Origin: Chloroflexota bacterium
GTDB taxonomy: Bacteria; Chloroflexota; Anaerolineae; Anaerolineales; DRMV01
Direction of reading: 5' to 3'
NCBI GenBank assembly: GCA_013153335.1
Contig: JAADEP010000029.1
Coordinates: forward strand, 1-21,042
DNA: 21,042 nucleotides
Position numbers and translations under genes: made by a program
In this document: piece after piece, positions 14,210 to 21,042 of the stretch
Numbering within the stretch: the stretch's first letter is position 1
Layout of the letters: each line of letters starts with the position of its first letter
Notes under the pieces: model-generated
Told to the model about the DNA's origin: nothing
The model's input: the letters and a program-made list of their open reading frames with translations, nothing else
Database searches by the model: none

Positions 14210-14851
14210 TTAGGGCTCCGAGGACGTGGCCTGAGATGCCGGCCAGGGCGGCAACACCACGTGCAACCAGTGCACCCAAGCCCGCGCCATACCGACCAAC
14301 GCGAGCAAAGTCGCGAAAAAGGTGAGCTGGATAAGCCACGCGCGCGAGGTCAGCATGGGCGAGGGCGGGTGCAACACCCGCTCGGTCAGGCTCAAGCGCA
14401 CAATGATCAGGGCCAAAAACCCAACGTTGATCCACGCGGTGGCTCGCGGCGGCAAGAACAAGGCCGCAACCTGGAGCAACAAGCCCACGATGGCTAATTC
14501 TACCCCCGCCCGCCACCGAGGCTCGGACAAAAACAGCCCGTTCCAATTTGTTTGCATGGCCCAGAGCGAAAGGGGCAAATACAGCCACCACAAAGCCATG
14601 CCCACCCAGCCCCAAAGCCGGGACCAACGCAACGCGGCCGAGTCCCCGAGCAACGCTTTGAGCCCATAGCCCGCGGCCACAGCCAACGCGATCAGCGCGG
14701 CCCAAATCCACGCGCCGTGCAGATACACGGCCCGAATGTTCGGGCCTAACGTGCGCTCCGGCGGCCCCACCAGGGCCAGAAAAACCGCCACGTTCAACAG
14801 CAAAAGGGCCTCCAACGCCCATCGCCACCGCGCGGGAATATACGGACACAT
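14210..14851 (-). CDS. six-helix membrane protein, weakly CcmC-like
   Basis: The 213-residue protein has about six hydrophobic helices (near 11-28, 43-64, 81-99, 115-133, 138-154 and 172-190). Two histidine contexts recall CcmC, the heme-handling subunit of cytochrome c maturation: AVYLHGAWIWAAL (His45), like the IHVPxAW segment, and RVLHPPSPM (His161), like the LHQxxSI segment. The Trp-rich WWD motif expected between helices 3 and 4 is missing; the loop reads TNWNGLFLSEPRWR. No other ccm or ccs gene is nearby. A heme role is therefore inference from two short similarities. AGGGGGTG precedes the ATG on the minus strand. It is divergent from the response regulator gene and co-transcribed with the lipoprotein downstream. 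Confidence 0.75.
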   Translation of the reverse strand: MCPYIPARWRWALEALLLLNVAVFLALVGPPERTLGPNIRAVYLHGAWIWAALIALAVAAGYGLKALLGDSAALRWSRLWGWVGMALWWLYLPLSLWAMQTNWNGLFLSEPRWRAGVELAIVGLLLQVAALFLPPRATAWINVGFLALIIVRLSLTERVLHPPSPMLTSRAWLIQLTFFATLLALVGMARAWVHWLHVVLPPWPASQATSSEP

Positions 14852-14882
14852 CTTGCACCCCCTAAACCTTGCTGCGCGGGGA

Positions 14883-14891
14883 ATTTTACCA
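14883..14891 (-). promoter_or_regulatory. extended -10 promoter of the membrane protein-lipoprotein pair
   Basis: On the minus strand TGG (14891-14889) is followed by TAAAAT (14888-14883; five of six matches). A good -35 is not visible. The start codon is about 30 bases downstream. Confidence 0.45.
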
Positions 14892-14905
14892 AAACGAAAT
14901 TGTGC

Positions 14906-14950
14906 GGAAGGCGCAACGCGCGTTGAATCGAACGTTCGTCAACGCCTTCC
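14906..14950. repeat. nested inverted repeats in the divergent promoter region
   Basis: An outer pair GGAAGGCG (14906-14913) and CGCCTTCC (14943-14950) encloses two perfect palindromes, CAACGCGCGTTG (14914-14925) and CGAACGTTCG (14929-14938). CGTTGA (14921-14926) can also pair with TCAACG (14939-14944). The array lies between the divergent promoters of the membrane protein gene and the response regulator gene. Confidence 0.6.
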
Positions 14951-15001
14951 TCAAAGAGAGGTCGAGGCAGAAAACGCGCGTCTTCCTTCACGGTCCGTCC
15001 G

Positions 15002-15007
15002 TATACT
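15002..15007 (+). promoter_or_regulatory. -10 element of the two-component operon
   Basis: TATACT (five of six matches) lies 49 bases before the response regulator ATG. No good -35 hexamer is seen upstream, which would fit activator-dependent transcription. Confidence 0.45.
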
Positions 15008-15056
15008 AAAAAGAAAACGCAAATGCTGGGCTTCACACACCCCAGGAGTGCGGATT

Positions 15057-15743
15057 ATGGCTCGTTTGCTGCTCATTGAGGATGAAGTCGATCTGGCCCA
15101 CCAGCTGGCCCATACCCTGCGGCTCAAAGGGTATGCCGTGGACGTAGCCCTGACCGGTGAGGAAGGGCTGCACCAGGGGCTGGTGTACGACTACGACCTG
15201 GCCATCCTCGACCTCAACCTGCCCGACATGGACGGGCTCGAGGTGTGCCGCGCGCTGCGCGCGCAGCGGCCAGGCTTGCTGATCCTCATGCTCACGGCCC
15301 GCGACGCGCCCAACGATCGGGTGCAAGGCCTGGACGCGGGCGGTGACGACTACCTGGTCAAACCCTTCCACCTGGAGGAATTGCTGGCCCGCATCCGGGC
15401 GCTGTTGCGCCGAGTCGCACCCGTGCGCACGCCCGTGCTGCGCTACCGCGACCTCACCCTCGACCCCGCGGCCCACGCCGCATGGCAGGGTCGGCGGCGG
15501 CTGCACCTCACCCGCAAGGAGTTCGCCATCCTCGAACACCTCATGCGCCACCCGGATCGGGTCATTAGCCAGGAGGAATTGCTCGAACACGTCTGGGGCC
15601 AAGAGGTCAACCCCTTCACCCACACCGTGCGGGTGCACATCCGCTCGTTGCGCCGCAAGCTCGGGGATGACCCTCAACGCCCCCGCTACATTCAGACCAT
15701 CATCGGCAAAGGCTATCGCCTGGTGCCCGAGGAGGAGCCATGA
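15057..15743 (+). CDS. OmpR/PhoB-family response regulator
   Basis: The 228-residue protein has a receiver domain (1-115) with acidic pocket Asp9/Glu10, phosphoacceptor Asp52 in LAILDLNLPDMDG, Thr80 and Lys102 in DDYLVKPF. A linker is followed by a winged-helix DNA-binding domain (126-224) with LHLTRKEFAILEHLMRHPDR, EELLEHVWG, VRVHIRSLRRKLGDD and YIQTIIGKGYRLV. Regulators of this class bind tandem direct repeats about 11 bp apart. AGGAG lies eight bases before ATG 15057; the open frame extends upstream but homology starts here. It overlaps the kinase gene by four bases (ATGA). The three 11-bp-period repeats at 17003-17031 are a likely target. Confidence 0.95.
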   Translation: MARLLLIEDEVDLAHQLAHTLRLKGYAVDVALTGEEGLHQGLVYDYDLAILDLNLPDMDGLEVCRALRAQRPGLLILMLTARDAPNDRVQGLDAGGDDYLVKPFHLEELLARIRALLRRVAPVRTPVLRYRDLTLDPAAHAAWQGRRRLHLTRKEFAILEHLMRHPDRVISQEELLEHVWGQEVNPFTHTVRVHIRSLRRKLGDDPQRPRYIQTIIGKGYRLVPEEEP

Positions 15744-16984
15744 CCCGCGGAGGCTTCAGGGAACACCTCGCCCGCCACCTCTCGCTGCGGATGCGCCTGG
15801 CCATGGGCACCGCGCTGCTCCTGTTGGCCGTGGGCGGCCTTCAAGTGCTGTTCATCAACTGGGCGGTGCGCAAGGCCCTGCCGCCCGTGATTCAAATGGG
15901 CTTTTTTATGGTCGTGCCCGGCAACTATCCTTACAGCTCACGGCTGCTCCCCATCTTTCCCGGGAAGGAGGAAGCCTCGCCCCCGGGTCCGGTCACCTGG
16001 TACCAGGTGCCCAACATCATGCGCCAGGCCGAACAGAACCTGCAAGAACAGGTGCTCCAGGCCGTGCAACGCCTGTCGTTGCTCTCGCTGCTCGTGACCG
16101 CGTTGGTGGGCGGCGCGGCCACGTACTGGCTTTCGGGCCGGGCCCTGCAACCCGTGCGCGCGCTGAGCCACGCGGTCGCGCGCGTGGACGCAGACCGCTT
16201 GCACACCCGCGTGGCCGTGCCCCCGGCCCGCGATGAGGTGCGCAACCTGGCCGAGGCGTTCAACGACTTGCTCGATCGCCTGGAAACCGCGTTCCTCCAA
16301 CAGCAGCGCTTTGTGTCGGACGCAGCCCACGAACTGCGCACGCCCCTGGCCACGCTGCAGGCCTCGCTGGAGGTCCTGCACCTGAGCCCCGCGGCCACCG
16401 ACCCCGCGACCGAGGCGAGTCTGGCAGCCATGGCCCGCACCCTGCACCGCATGGAAACCATGGTCGAACACCTGCTCCTGCTGGCCCGCGGGGAGCCCCA
16501 GACGCGCCGCGAGCCCGTGCTCCTCGCGCCGTTGGTCGAGGCGATCCTGGACGATCTGCATCCCCTGGCCGCGGAACACGAGGTCCAGCTCGCTTTGCAA
16601 GGTGAGGCTGACCTAGAGGTATTGGGCGACGAAACTCTGCTAGCCGTGGCCCTGCGCAACCTGGTGGACAACGCGGTGCGCTACAACCAGCCCGGCGGCC
16701 AGGTGATCGTGAGCCTGGCAGTCCAAGGGCCCTGGGCCGTGGTGCGCATCGCGGATACCGGGCCGGGCATCCCGGACGACGAGCAAGCGCGCGTGTTCGA
16801 TCGGTTCTATCGCGGCGCGGCCGCGCGCGCCCGGCATCAAACCGGCTCGGGGCTGGGCCTGCCCCTGGCCCAACATTTGATCCACTTGCACCAGGGCCGC
16901 CTGGACCTCACCAGCACGCCCGGCCAGGGCACGATCGTGACTGTCTTCTTACCCCGGCATCGAGACGCGACGCTCGCGCACTAG
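15740..16984 (+). CDS. sensor histidine kinase, HAMP-HisKA-HATPase
   Basis: The 414-residue membrane kinase has helix 1 (about 17-40), a short external segment of about 70 residues (41-111), helix 2 (about 112-132), a HAMP domain (132-184) beginning SGRALQPVRAL, and the dimerisation domain with His197 in SDAAHELRTPLA. The ATPase domain has an N box with Asn311 (RNLVDNAVRYN), G1 ADTGPGI (338-344), an F box in VFDRFYRG and G2 GSGLGL (369-374). All catalytic residues are present. The external segment (FFMVVPGNYPYSSRLLPIFP) is too small for a PAS domain and its ligand is unknown. The ATG overlaps the regulator stop codon, so the two are co-translated partners. Two lipoproteins follow 85 bases downstream from a repeat-bearing promoter. 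Confidence 0.95.
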   Translation: MTRGGFREHLARHLSLRMRLAMGTALLLLAVGGLQVLFINWAVRKALPPVIQMGFFMVVPGNYPYSSRLLPIFPGKEEASPPGPVTWYQVPNIMRQAEQNLQEQVLQAVQRLSLLSLLVTALVGGAATYWLSGRALQPVRALSHAVARVDADRLHTRVAVPPARDEVRNLAEAFNDLLDRLETAFLQQQRFVSDAAHELRTPLATLQASLEVLHLSPAATDPATEASLAAMARTLHRMETMVEHLLLLARGEPQTRREPVLLAPLVEAILDDLHPLAAEHEVQLALQGEADLEVLGDETLLAVALRNLVDNAVRYNQPGGQVIVSLAVQGPWAVVRIADTGPGIPDDEQARVFDRFYRGAAARARHQTGSGLGLPLAQHLIHLHQGRLDLTSTPGQGTIVTVFLPRHRDATLAH

Positions 16985-17002
16985 CCCCATCCGAAACCCC
17001 AA

Positions 17003-17037
17003 ACTTTACAAAGACTTTACCTCCGCTTTGCTATCGT
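17003..17037 (+). promoter_or_regulatory. Pho-box-like direct repeats and -10 before the tandem lipoprotein genes
   Basis: ACTTTAC at 17003-17009, ACTTTAC at 17014-17020 and GCTTTGC at 17025-17031 form three direct repeats with an exact 11-bp period. Expressed as hexamers they read TTTACA-N5-TTTACC-N5-TTTGCT, the layout of PhoP boxes (TTAACA-like hexamers spaced by five) and of the 7-4-7 PhoB box. A weak -10 TATCGT (17032-17037) abuts the third repeat and no independent -35 is visible, as in activator-dependent promoters. The adjacent OmpR/PhoB-type regulator is the obvious candidate to bind here. Confidence 0.65.
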
Positions 17038-17069
17038 AAGGGTGAAAACCCCTGAGCGGAGGTGTAGTT

Positions 17070-19031
17070 ATGCCGCGCGGCCGAAAAGATAGGCACTGGA
17101 TGGGCTGGCTGGCGGTTCTGGCCGGACTGCTGAGCGGCCTGCTGCTCGGCTGTCAGAGGCCGATGTCTCGTTCGCCCGCGACGCCCCCTGGCCCCACCCC
17201 CACGGCCATCACACCCACGGGATGGGTCGCGCCCTCTGAGCTCCAATGGGAGCCGGTCCCTGGCTCCGCATCCATCACGGTGGAAGGGCCGGACGACCCG
17301 CAGGCCTGGCAGGACTGGTTGGTCGCGAACCACGGCCCCTACGCGGGCCCGGGGGAGTATTGGGTGCACGACGCGCCTCGCTTCGACGCGTTACCCTTGC
17401 CTGAACAAGGCGAAGTCATCGGCGCTCACCAGCGCCAATTTGACCCCAGCATCCGAGAAACCGAGATCTACATCCACCTGCCGAACGACGCCGCGCTCCG
17501 GGCCTGGCAGGCCCAACTAGACGCCGCAGGCTGGCGGGTGAACCTGGCCGCCACCTGGGGCCCACCCGGCGGGTTCCACGGCGCGTGGGGGATGCCGCCC
17601 GAGGTCATCGCTACCCTGTGCCATCCCCAACATCAAGACAGGATCGTGAATATCACGCTGGTACGCGCCAAAGGCCAGGAGGGCCTGTGGCTCCAAATTC
17701 AGCACCACCACCTGCAAACCGGCGACGGGCCAATACCGGGTTGCGAAACCCTCACCGGCACCCCACCCGCGCCCTTTGTCCCGCCGTCCGACCCCTTCCA
17801 AGACGTTCCCCGATTGCGCCCGCCTGCGGGGGTTAAGCTGCGTTTTGAAGGCGGCTACGGCAGAAGTGCGAAGGAATATACCCTCGCGGTCCAAGAGGTC
17901 GTCTTGGACCTGGGCAAAACCGCGATCACCCTGGACGACCTGTTCACCACTTTTGCCCAACAGCTGGAAGAGGGGGGCTGGCGCCGTGAGGAAGCCGCCA
18001 CCCATCCCTACAGCGCCTGGGGCCGCTGGGAAAAGCCCGACACCGATATGCCCCATCTGACGCTTCTCTTGCTCAAAGCGCCGCACGCGCCCCAGGTCTA
18101 CGCGTTCCTCATCCGCACGAAAAAGCCGCTTGCCGAGATGGAAGCGCAACCCCCCTGGCGCACTTACGAGGACGTCCACGTCACCTTCCACGGCGCGGTG
18201 GATGACGTCGCCGCGCTACAGCGGTTGGTCTGGGTGCGAAACCTGTTCCGTGGGAGCCAGCCCGTGCGCATCTGGGTCGGCGAAGCCCGAGAGCTGTGGG
18301 AAGGCTGGGAACCCGACGAGGTGCGCGTGGTCGGCACGCGCGTGCAGGGGCCGAAGAAGCGCCCGTATTTCGCTACCTGGTATGGGACCAGTCCGCTGGA
18401 CGAAATCGCGCTGAAGGCCCGCATAGATGCGCTCGCACGCAGCCACGGCTGGGAGCCGCACAATGACCTGGCCGCTTCTCTGGGACCGCCAACGCTGTGG
18501 GACTTCAAGCTTACGTACCCCAACATACGCTTCTATTGCCCAGAACAGGGGAAAGGCTCCTTAGGAGCAACGTTTTGGTCAACCCAGGGCCGGCATTGGG
18601 TCATGTTGGAATTCAACCGCGACCCAAGCGCCTGCGAAGTCATACCGGGCGAGCTCGCGGGGCCCGAATTCGCGCTGCTCAAGGCCATGCCGCGGCAGCT
18701 GCCCCTGCCGCGCGGAGAGGTGCGCATAGTGATGTGGCAATGGATGTCCGGCGACCCGACCCGCCGTTTGGCCTCGTGGTTCGTGGCCCAGGCTCCGCGG
18801 TCTACCTGGGAGGCCTGGTGGACGTCGGTGCGCCAAACCTTGTCCACGTCCGACGGCTGGGAAGTTGAGGATTGGACACCCTCGTCCGCAGACCACGAGC
18901 TCGTGCTCATCGCGCGCCGCGAGGTCAAAGGCCGAACGTACGAACTTCAAGTCCACGCGGTCGCGCTCTGGGATTCGCTTTGGTTCGCGTACGCCCGGTT
19001 CGCGACTGTGACCTCGTCATCCAGGCCCTGA
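17070..19031 (+). CDS. large lipoprotein with A-B-A-B repeat modules, first of two paralogues
   Basis: The 653-residue protein has a lipoprotein signal peptide with lipobox LLGC (Cys28) and a Pro/Thr linker. Four modules follow, at about 105-225, 245-352, 405-522 and 537-645. Each has a Pro-rich start, beta-like segments, and an amphipathic stretch ending in GW (DAAGW, EEGGW, RSHGW, TSDGW). Modules 1 and 3 each end with a Cys pair (184/225 and 490/522), probably disulfides; modules 2 and 4 lack them. It aligns along its whole length with the next gene, for example LPEQxxxIGAH, PPGGF, LDDLFxxFAxQ and AWGxWxKP. GCGGAGGTG precedes the ATG. Context suggests it is an output of the upstream two-component system. 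No known family is recognised and no enzymatic motif seen. Confidence 0.85.
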   Translation: MPRGRKDRHWMGWLAVLAGLLSGLLLGCQRPMSRSPATPPGPTPTAITPTGWVAPSELQWEPVPGSASITVEGPDDPQAWQDWLVANHGPYAGPGEYWVHDAPRFDALPLPEQGEVIGAHQRQFDPSIRETEIYIHLPNDAALRAWQAQLDAAGWRVNLAATWGPPGGFHGAWGMPPEVIATLCHPQHQDRIVNITLVRAKGQEGLWLQIQHHHLQTGDGPIPGCETLTGTPPAPFVPPSDPFQDVPRLRPPAGVKLRFEGGYGRSAKEYTLAVQEVVLDLGKTAITLDDLFTTFAQQLEEGGWRREEAATHPYSAWGRWEKPDTDMPHLTLLLLKAPHAPQVYAFLIRTKKPLAEMEAQPPWRTYEDVHVTFHGAVDDVAALQRLVWVRNLFRGSQPVRIWVGEARELWEGWEPDEVRVVGTRVQGPKKRPYFATWYGTSPLDEIALKARIDALARSHGWEPHNDLAASLGPPTLWDFKLTYPNIRFYCPEQGKGSLGATFWSTQGRHWVMLEFNRDPSACEVIPGELAGPEFALLKAMPRQLPLPRGEVRIVMWQWMSGDPTRRLASWFVAQAPRSTWEAWWTSVRQTLSTSDGWEVEDWTPSSADHELVLIARREVKGRTYELQVHAVALWDSLWFAYARFATVTSSSRP

Positions 19032-19095
19032 GGCCGAGCAAGCGCTGCGAAAGACGCCCGCCCACAGCAGCAAGACCCTTGGTCGGAGGTGAACC

Positions 19096-21039
19096 ATGCT
19101 TACCCCTCGCAGACTTTGGTTCGGTATCCTGGTTCCGGTTCTGCTAAGCGCCCTGGCCGCTTGCGCCCGAACGGCCCCAAGCGCGCCGAGTCCGACTTCG
19201 TCCCTGCCTTCGCCGACAGCACCGCCGCAGGAAGCCTCGACCTCTGCCATCAGGGCCGAAACCTGGCCGATCTTCACGCCCGAAACATGGCCGACAGTCC
19301 AGGGCCCTGAGGACCCAACCCTCTGGCGACGCTGGTTTGAAGCCCTGGATACTCTCCATATCTATCAGAGCGAGACAGAATGGTGGGTCGGCGAGCTGCC
19401 CGACGCCTTACCTGTGCCCATACCCGAACAAGCGCAAATCCTCGGCGCGCACAGAACGCGCGAGCCCGAATACGAAAGCGCCGAGGTGTACTTCTACGTA
19501 ACCGAGGAACAGCTGCCCGCGTGGCAGGCGCGATGGGCCGAGCTCGGCTGGGAGCCCGAAGCACCCTTCAATTTTGGACCTGAAACCGGGCCGCCTGGTG
19601 GCTTTGCCCCAACACCCCCGGAGGATATTTCCACCCAAATCGTTCTATGCCACAAAGCGAACGCGGGCAAAGACTGGGCGGCCATAAGGCTGGTGCGAGA
19701 ACCGCAGGGCGACCGCGTGCTCGCGATCCTGGAATATCAACAAACCGACCGGCTCGAAGCCTCGCCGTGTGCAAAGGAGACCGAGATCTTTGGCCTGGGG
19801 CCCGGTGGTTATCCGCTCGATCCCTTCCAACTGCTGCCACGCCTAACCCCGCCCGAAGACGTCTTGATGCAAACAGGTTCGGGCGGCGGAGGCGTCTACA
19901 ACGTGTATCAGAACACGCGCTTCGAGGGAGAATATCCCCTCGACGACCTGTTCGCGCATTTCGCGGCCCAAATCCGCGAGCAGGGCTGGGAAGAGCAATT
20001 GCAACGCCACGCCCCGGACGCGGCCTGGGGCTTGTGGACCAAACCCCGGGACGAGCAAGAAACGCTGCATCTGATTCTGGTCTTGCGCAAGAGCCCGGAT
20101 GGCTATGGCCGAGCGCTGCTGTTTCTGTCGCGCAAACCCTTTGACCAGCTTCGCGAGCACTTCGTGTGGCCCAAGACCGAAACACGGCAGGTCCGCTGGC
20201 ACGGACGAACGCAGGACGTGAAGCTGCTGCGAGAGCTCTTGGTTGCACAGCAAATCAGCGCGATGCAGTATGCGACGCAGGTCTACCTCGGCCAGGCGGC
20301 CGGGGAGTGGGAAGGCTGGACCTGGCCCGAAGCCCAGGTTGTAGGCACAGAGGAGAACATTTTCCTAAAGGAAGGGGTGCCACCCATGTCTCGCTTGCTC
20401 CTGTTCAGCCCCCAGGCGCAGGAGCAAACCCTGGCCGCCTTGGATCGAGTGGCCGAGCAGCAGCACTGGTATCCGAAGGAAGAACTCGACCCCCAAGGCA
20501 AGTGGCTGGCCACAGTATGGGCTAACGAAGGCGGTAAGGAACCGCTCACGTCGCGTTTATATTGCCACGACGAAGACGAAGGATTCCGTTCGTTCCTCCT
20601 CGTCCCCGCGGAAGGGGGCTGGCTCATCGAGGGGAAGTACATGCGCATCCTGGAGGCCAATCCCTGCACCGCGCCGCCTCCGGCCATCCCCAAAGGTGCG
20701 TTTGAAGAGACCCCGCCGCCCTTGGGCCTGCCCCGCCCTGGCGAAGATGTGTATGCCTATCAGGAGGACTGGGCACTGGACGGGCAGAATTACCTGTTCC
20801 TCCTGCACGCCGAACCCGAGGTGGTTCGGGATTGGCTCGAACGCGCCGCGTCCGCATTGGAAACCAACGGCTGGCAGGAGGTACAACGGTCTTGGGACAA
20901 CGCGGGCCGCGTGGTGGCCAAATACCAGGCGAATGACACCCCGTATTTCGTGGAAATCTGGGCTTTTCCCCTGGAGGAGAATTGGTGGATGGTGACCATC
21001 TCAATCCTGGGCGCCAACCCCCTCATGGGAGGCGGATGA
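19096..21039 (+). CDS. large lipoprotein with A-B-A-B repeat modules, second of two paralogues
   Basis: The 647-residue protein has a signal peptide with lipobox LAAC (Cys23) and a Ser/Pro/Thr linker. It shares domain order and key residues with the preceding gene. Cys225 and Cys490 fall at the same residue numbers and Cys185 and Cys524 within two positions. The helical ends WAELGW, REQGW, EQQHW and ETNGW mark four modules. Module 2 has a Gly-rich insert (GSGGGG, 261-266). It begins 64 bases after its paralogue with GGAGGTGA before the ATG and no visible promoter, so it is probably co-transcribed. The copies are clearly diverged, which argues against recent duplication. The stop TGA overlaps an ATG at 21036 (ATGA) with GGGAGG just upstream, so another gene may follow beyond the window. 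Function unknown. Confidence 0.85.
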   Translation: MLTPRRLWFGILVPVLLSALAACARTAPSAPSPTSSLPSPTAPPQEASTSAIRAETWPIFTPETWPTVQGPEDPTLWRRWFEALDTLHIYQSETEWWVGELPDALPVPIPEQAQILGAHRTREPEYESAEVYFYVTEEQLPAWQARWAELGWEPEAPFNFGPETGPPGGFAPTPPEDISTQIVLCHKANAGKDWAAIRLVREPQGDRVLAILEYQQTDRLEASPCAKETEIFGLGPGGYPLDPFQLLPRLTPPEDVLMQTGSGGGGVYNVYQNTRFEGEYPLDDLFAHFAAQIREQGWEEQLQRHAPDAAWGLWTKPRDEQETLHLILVLRKSPDGYGRALLFLSRKPFDQLREHFVWPKTETRQVRWHGRTQDVKLLRELLVAQQISAMQYATQVYLGQAAGEWEGWTWPEAQVVGTEENIFLKEGVPPMSRLLLFSPQAQEQTLAALDRVAEQQHWYPKEELDPQGKWLATVWANEGGKEPLTSRLYCHDEDEGFRSFLLVPAEGGWLIEGKYMRILEANPCTAPPPAIPKGAFEETPPPLGLPRPGEDVYAYQEDWALDGQNYLFLLHAEPEVVRDWLERAASALETNGWQEVQRSWDNAGRVVAKYQANDTPYFVEIWAFPLEENWWMVTISILGANPLMGGG

Positions 21040-21042
21040 CCG

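Noticed and set aside
21036..21042. Start of a further gene overlapping the stop of the last lipoprotein
   Set aside because: ATGA overlap and GGGAGG are suggestive, but only two codons are inside the window, so no feature can be supported.
1..21042. tRNA, rRNA, CRISPR, insertion sequence or T-box elements
   Set aside because: None was seen: no tRNA-like cloverleaf, no evenly spaced repeat array, no transposase motif, and the aroH leader lacks a T-box sequence.

Overview
This 21 kb window is GC-rich bacterial chromosome with tightly packed, mostly housekeeping genes. Protein sequences rich in Arg/Ala/Pro, several lipoproteins with Thr-Pro linkers behind the lipobox, the frr-uppS pair, and an AroH-type chorismate mutase next to a type I-beta DAHP synthase suggest a member of the Chloroflexota (Anaerolineae-like). 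This is inference from protein style; no rRNA or tRNA gene is present to confirm it. No mobile element, CRISPR array or phage gene was seen, and no stretch longer than 300 bases lacks a gene.

Region 1 (1-1725) is an aromatic amino acid operon: a near-consensus sigma-70 promoter, an unannotated 25-residue leader peptide rich in Phe and Tyr, three mutually exclusive RNA pairings ending in an intrinsic terminator, then aroH (chorismate mutase) and aroF (DAHP synthase with an N-terminal regulatory domain). Everything needed for classical ribosome-mediated attenuation is visible, and this is the strongest discovery in the window.

Region 2 (1836-4766) holds translation and envelope genes: frr and uppS (overlapping ATGA), rpsU and infA from a strong promoter, and rsmG behind a short upstream ORF that overlaps its GTG start. 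A minus-strand lipoprotein gene with MADRI repeats (5033-6514) converges on rsmG. Region 3 (6593-10374) holds gltX, a HAD-IB phosphatase and fumC. fumC converges on the minus-strand rpsA and fabH genes (10478-13306) through a bidirectional terminator. FabH carries an unusual basic, disordered tail of about 100 residues.

Region 4 (13424-14851, minus) holds a LamG/DUF1080-like lipoprotein and a six-helix membrane protein that resembles CcmC in its two histidine positions but lacks the WWD motif. Region 5 (15057-21039) is an OmpR-type response regulator and histidine kinase, followed by two large paralogous lipoproteins of unknown function with an internal A-B-A-B repeat. Their promoter carries three direct repeats with an exact 11-bp period, laid out like a PhoB/PhoP box. 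The region looks like a signalling and envelope-output module in which the kinase/regulator pair controls the lipoproteins.
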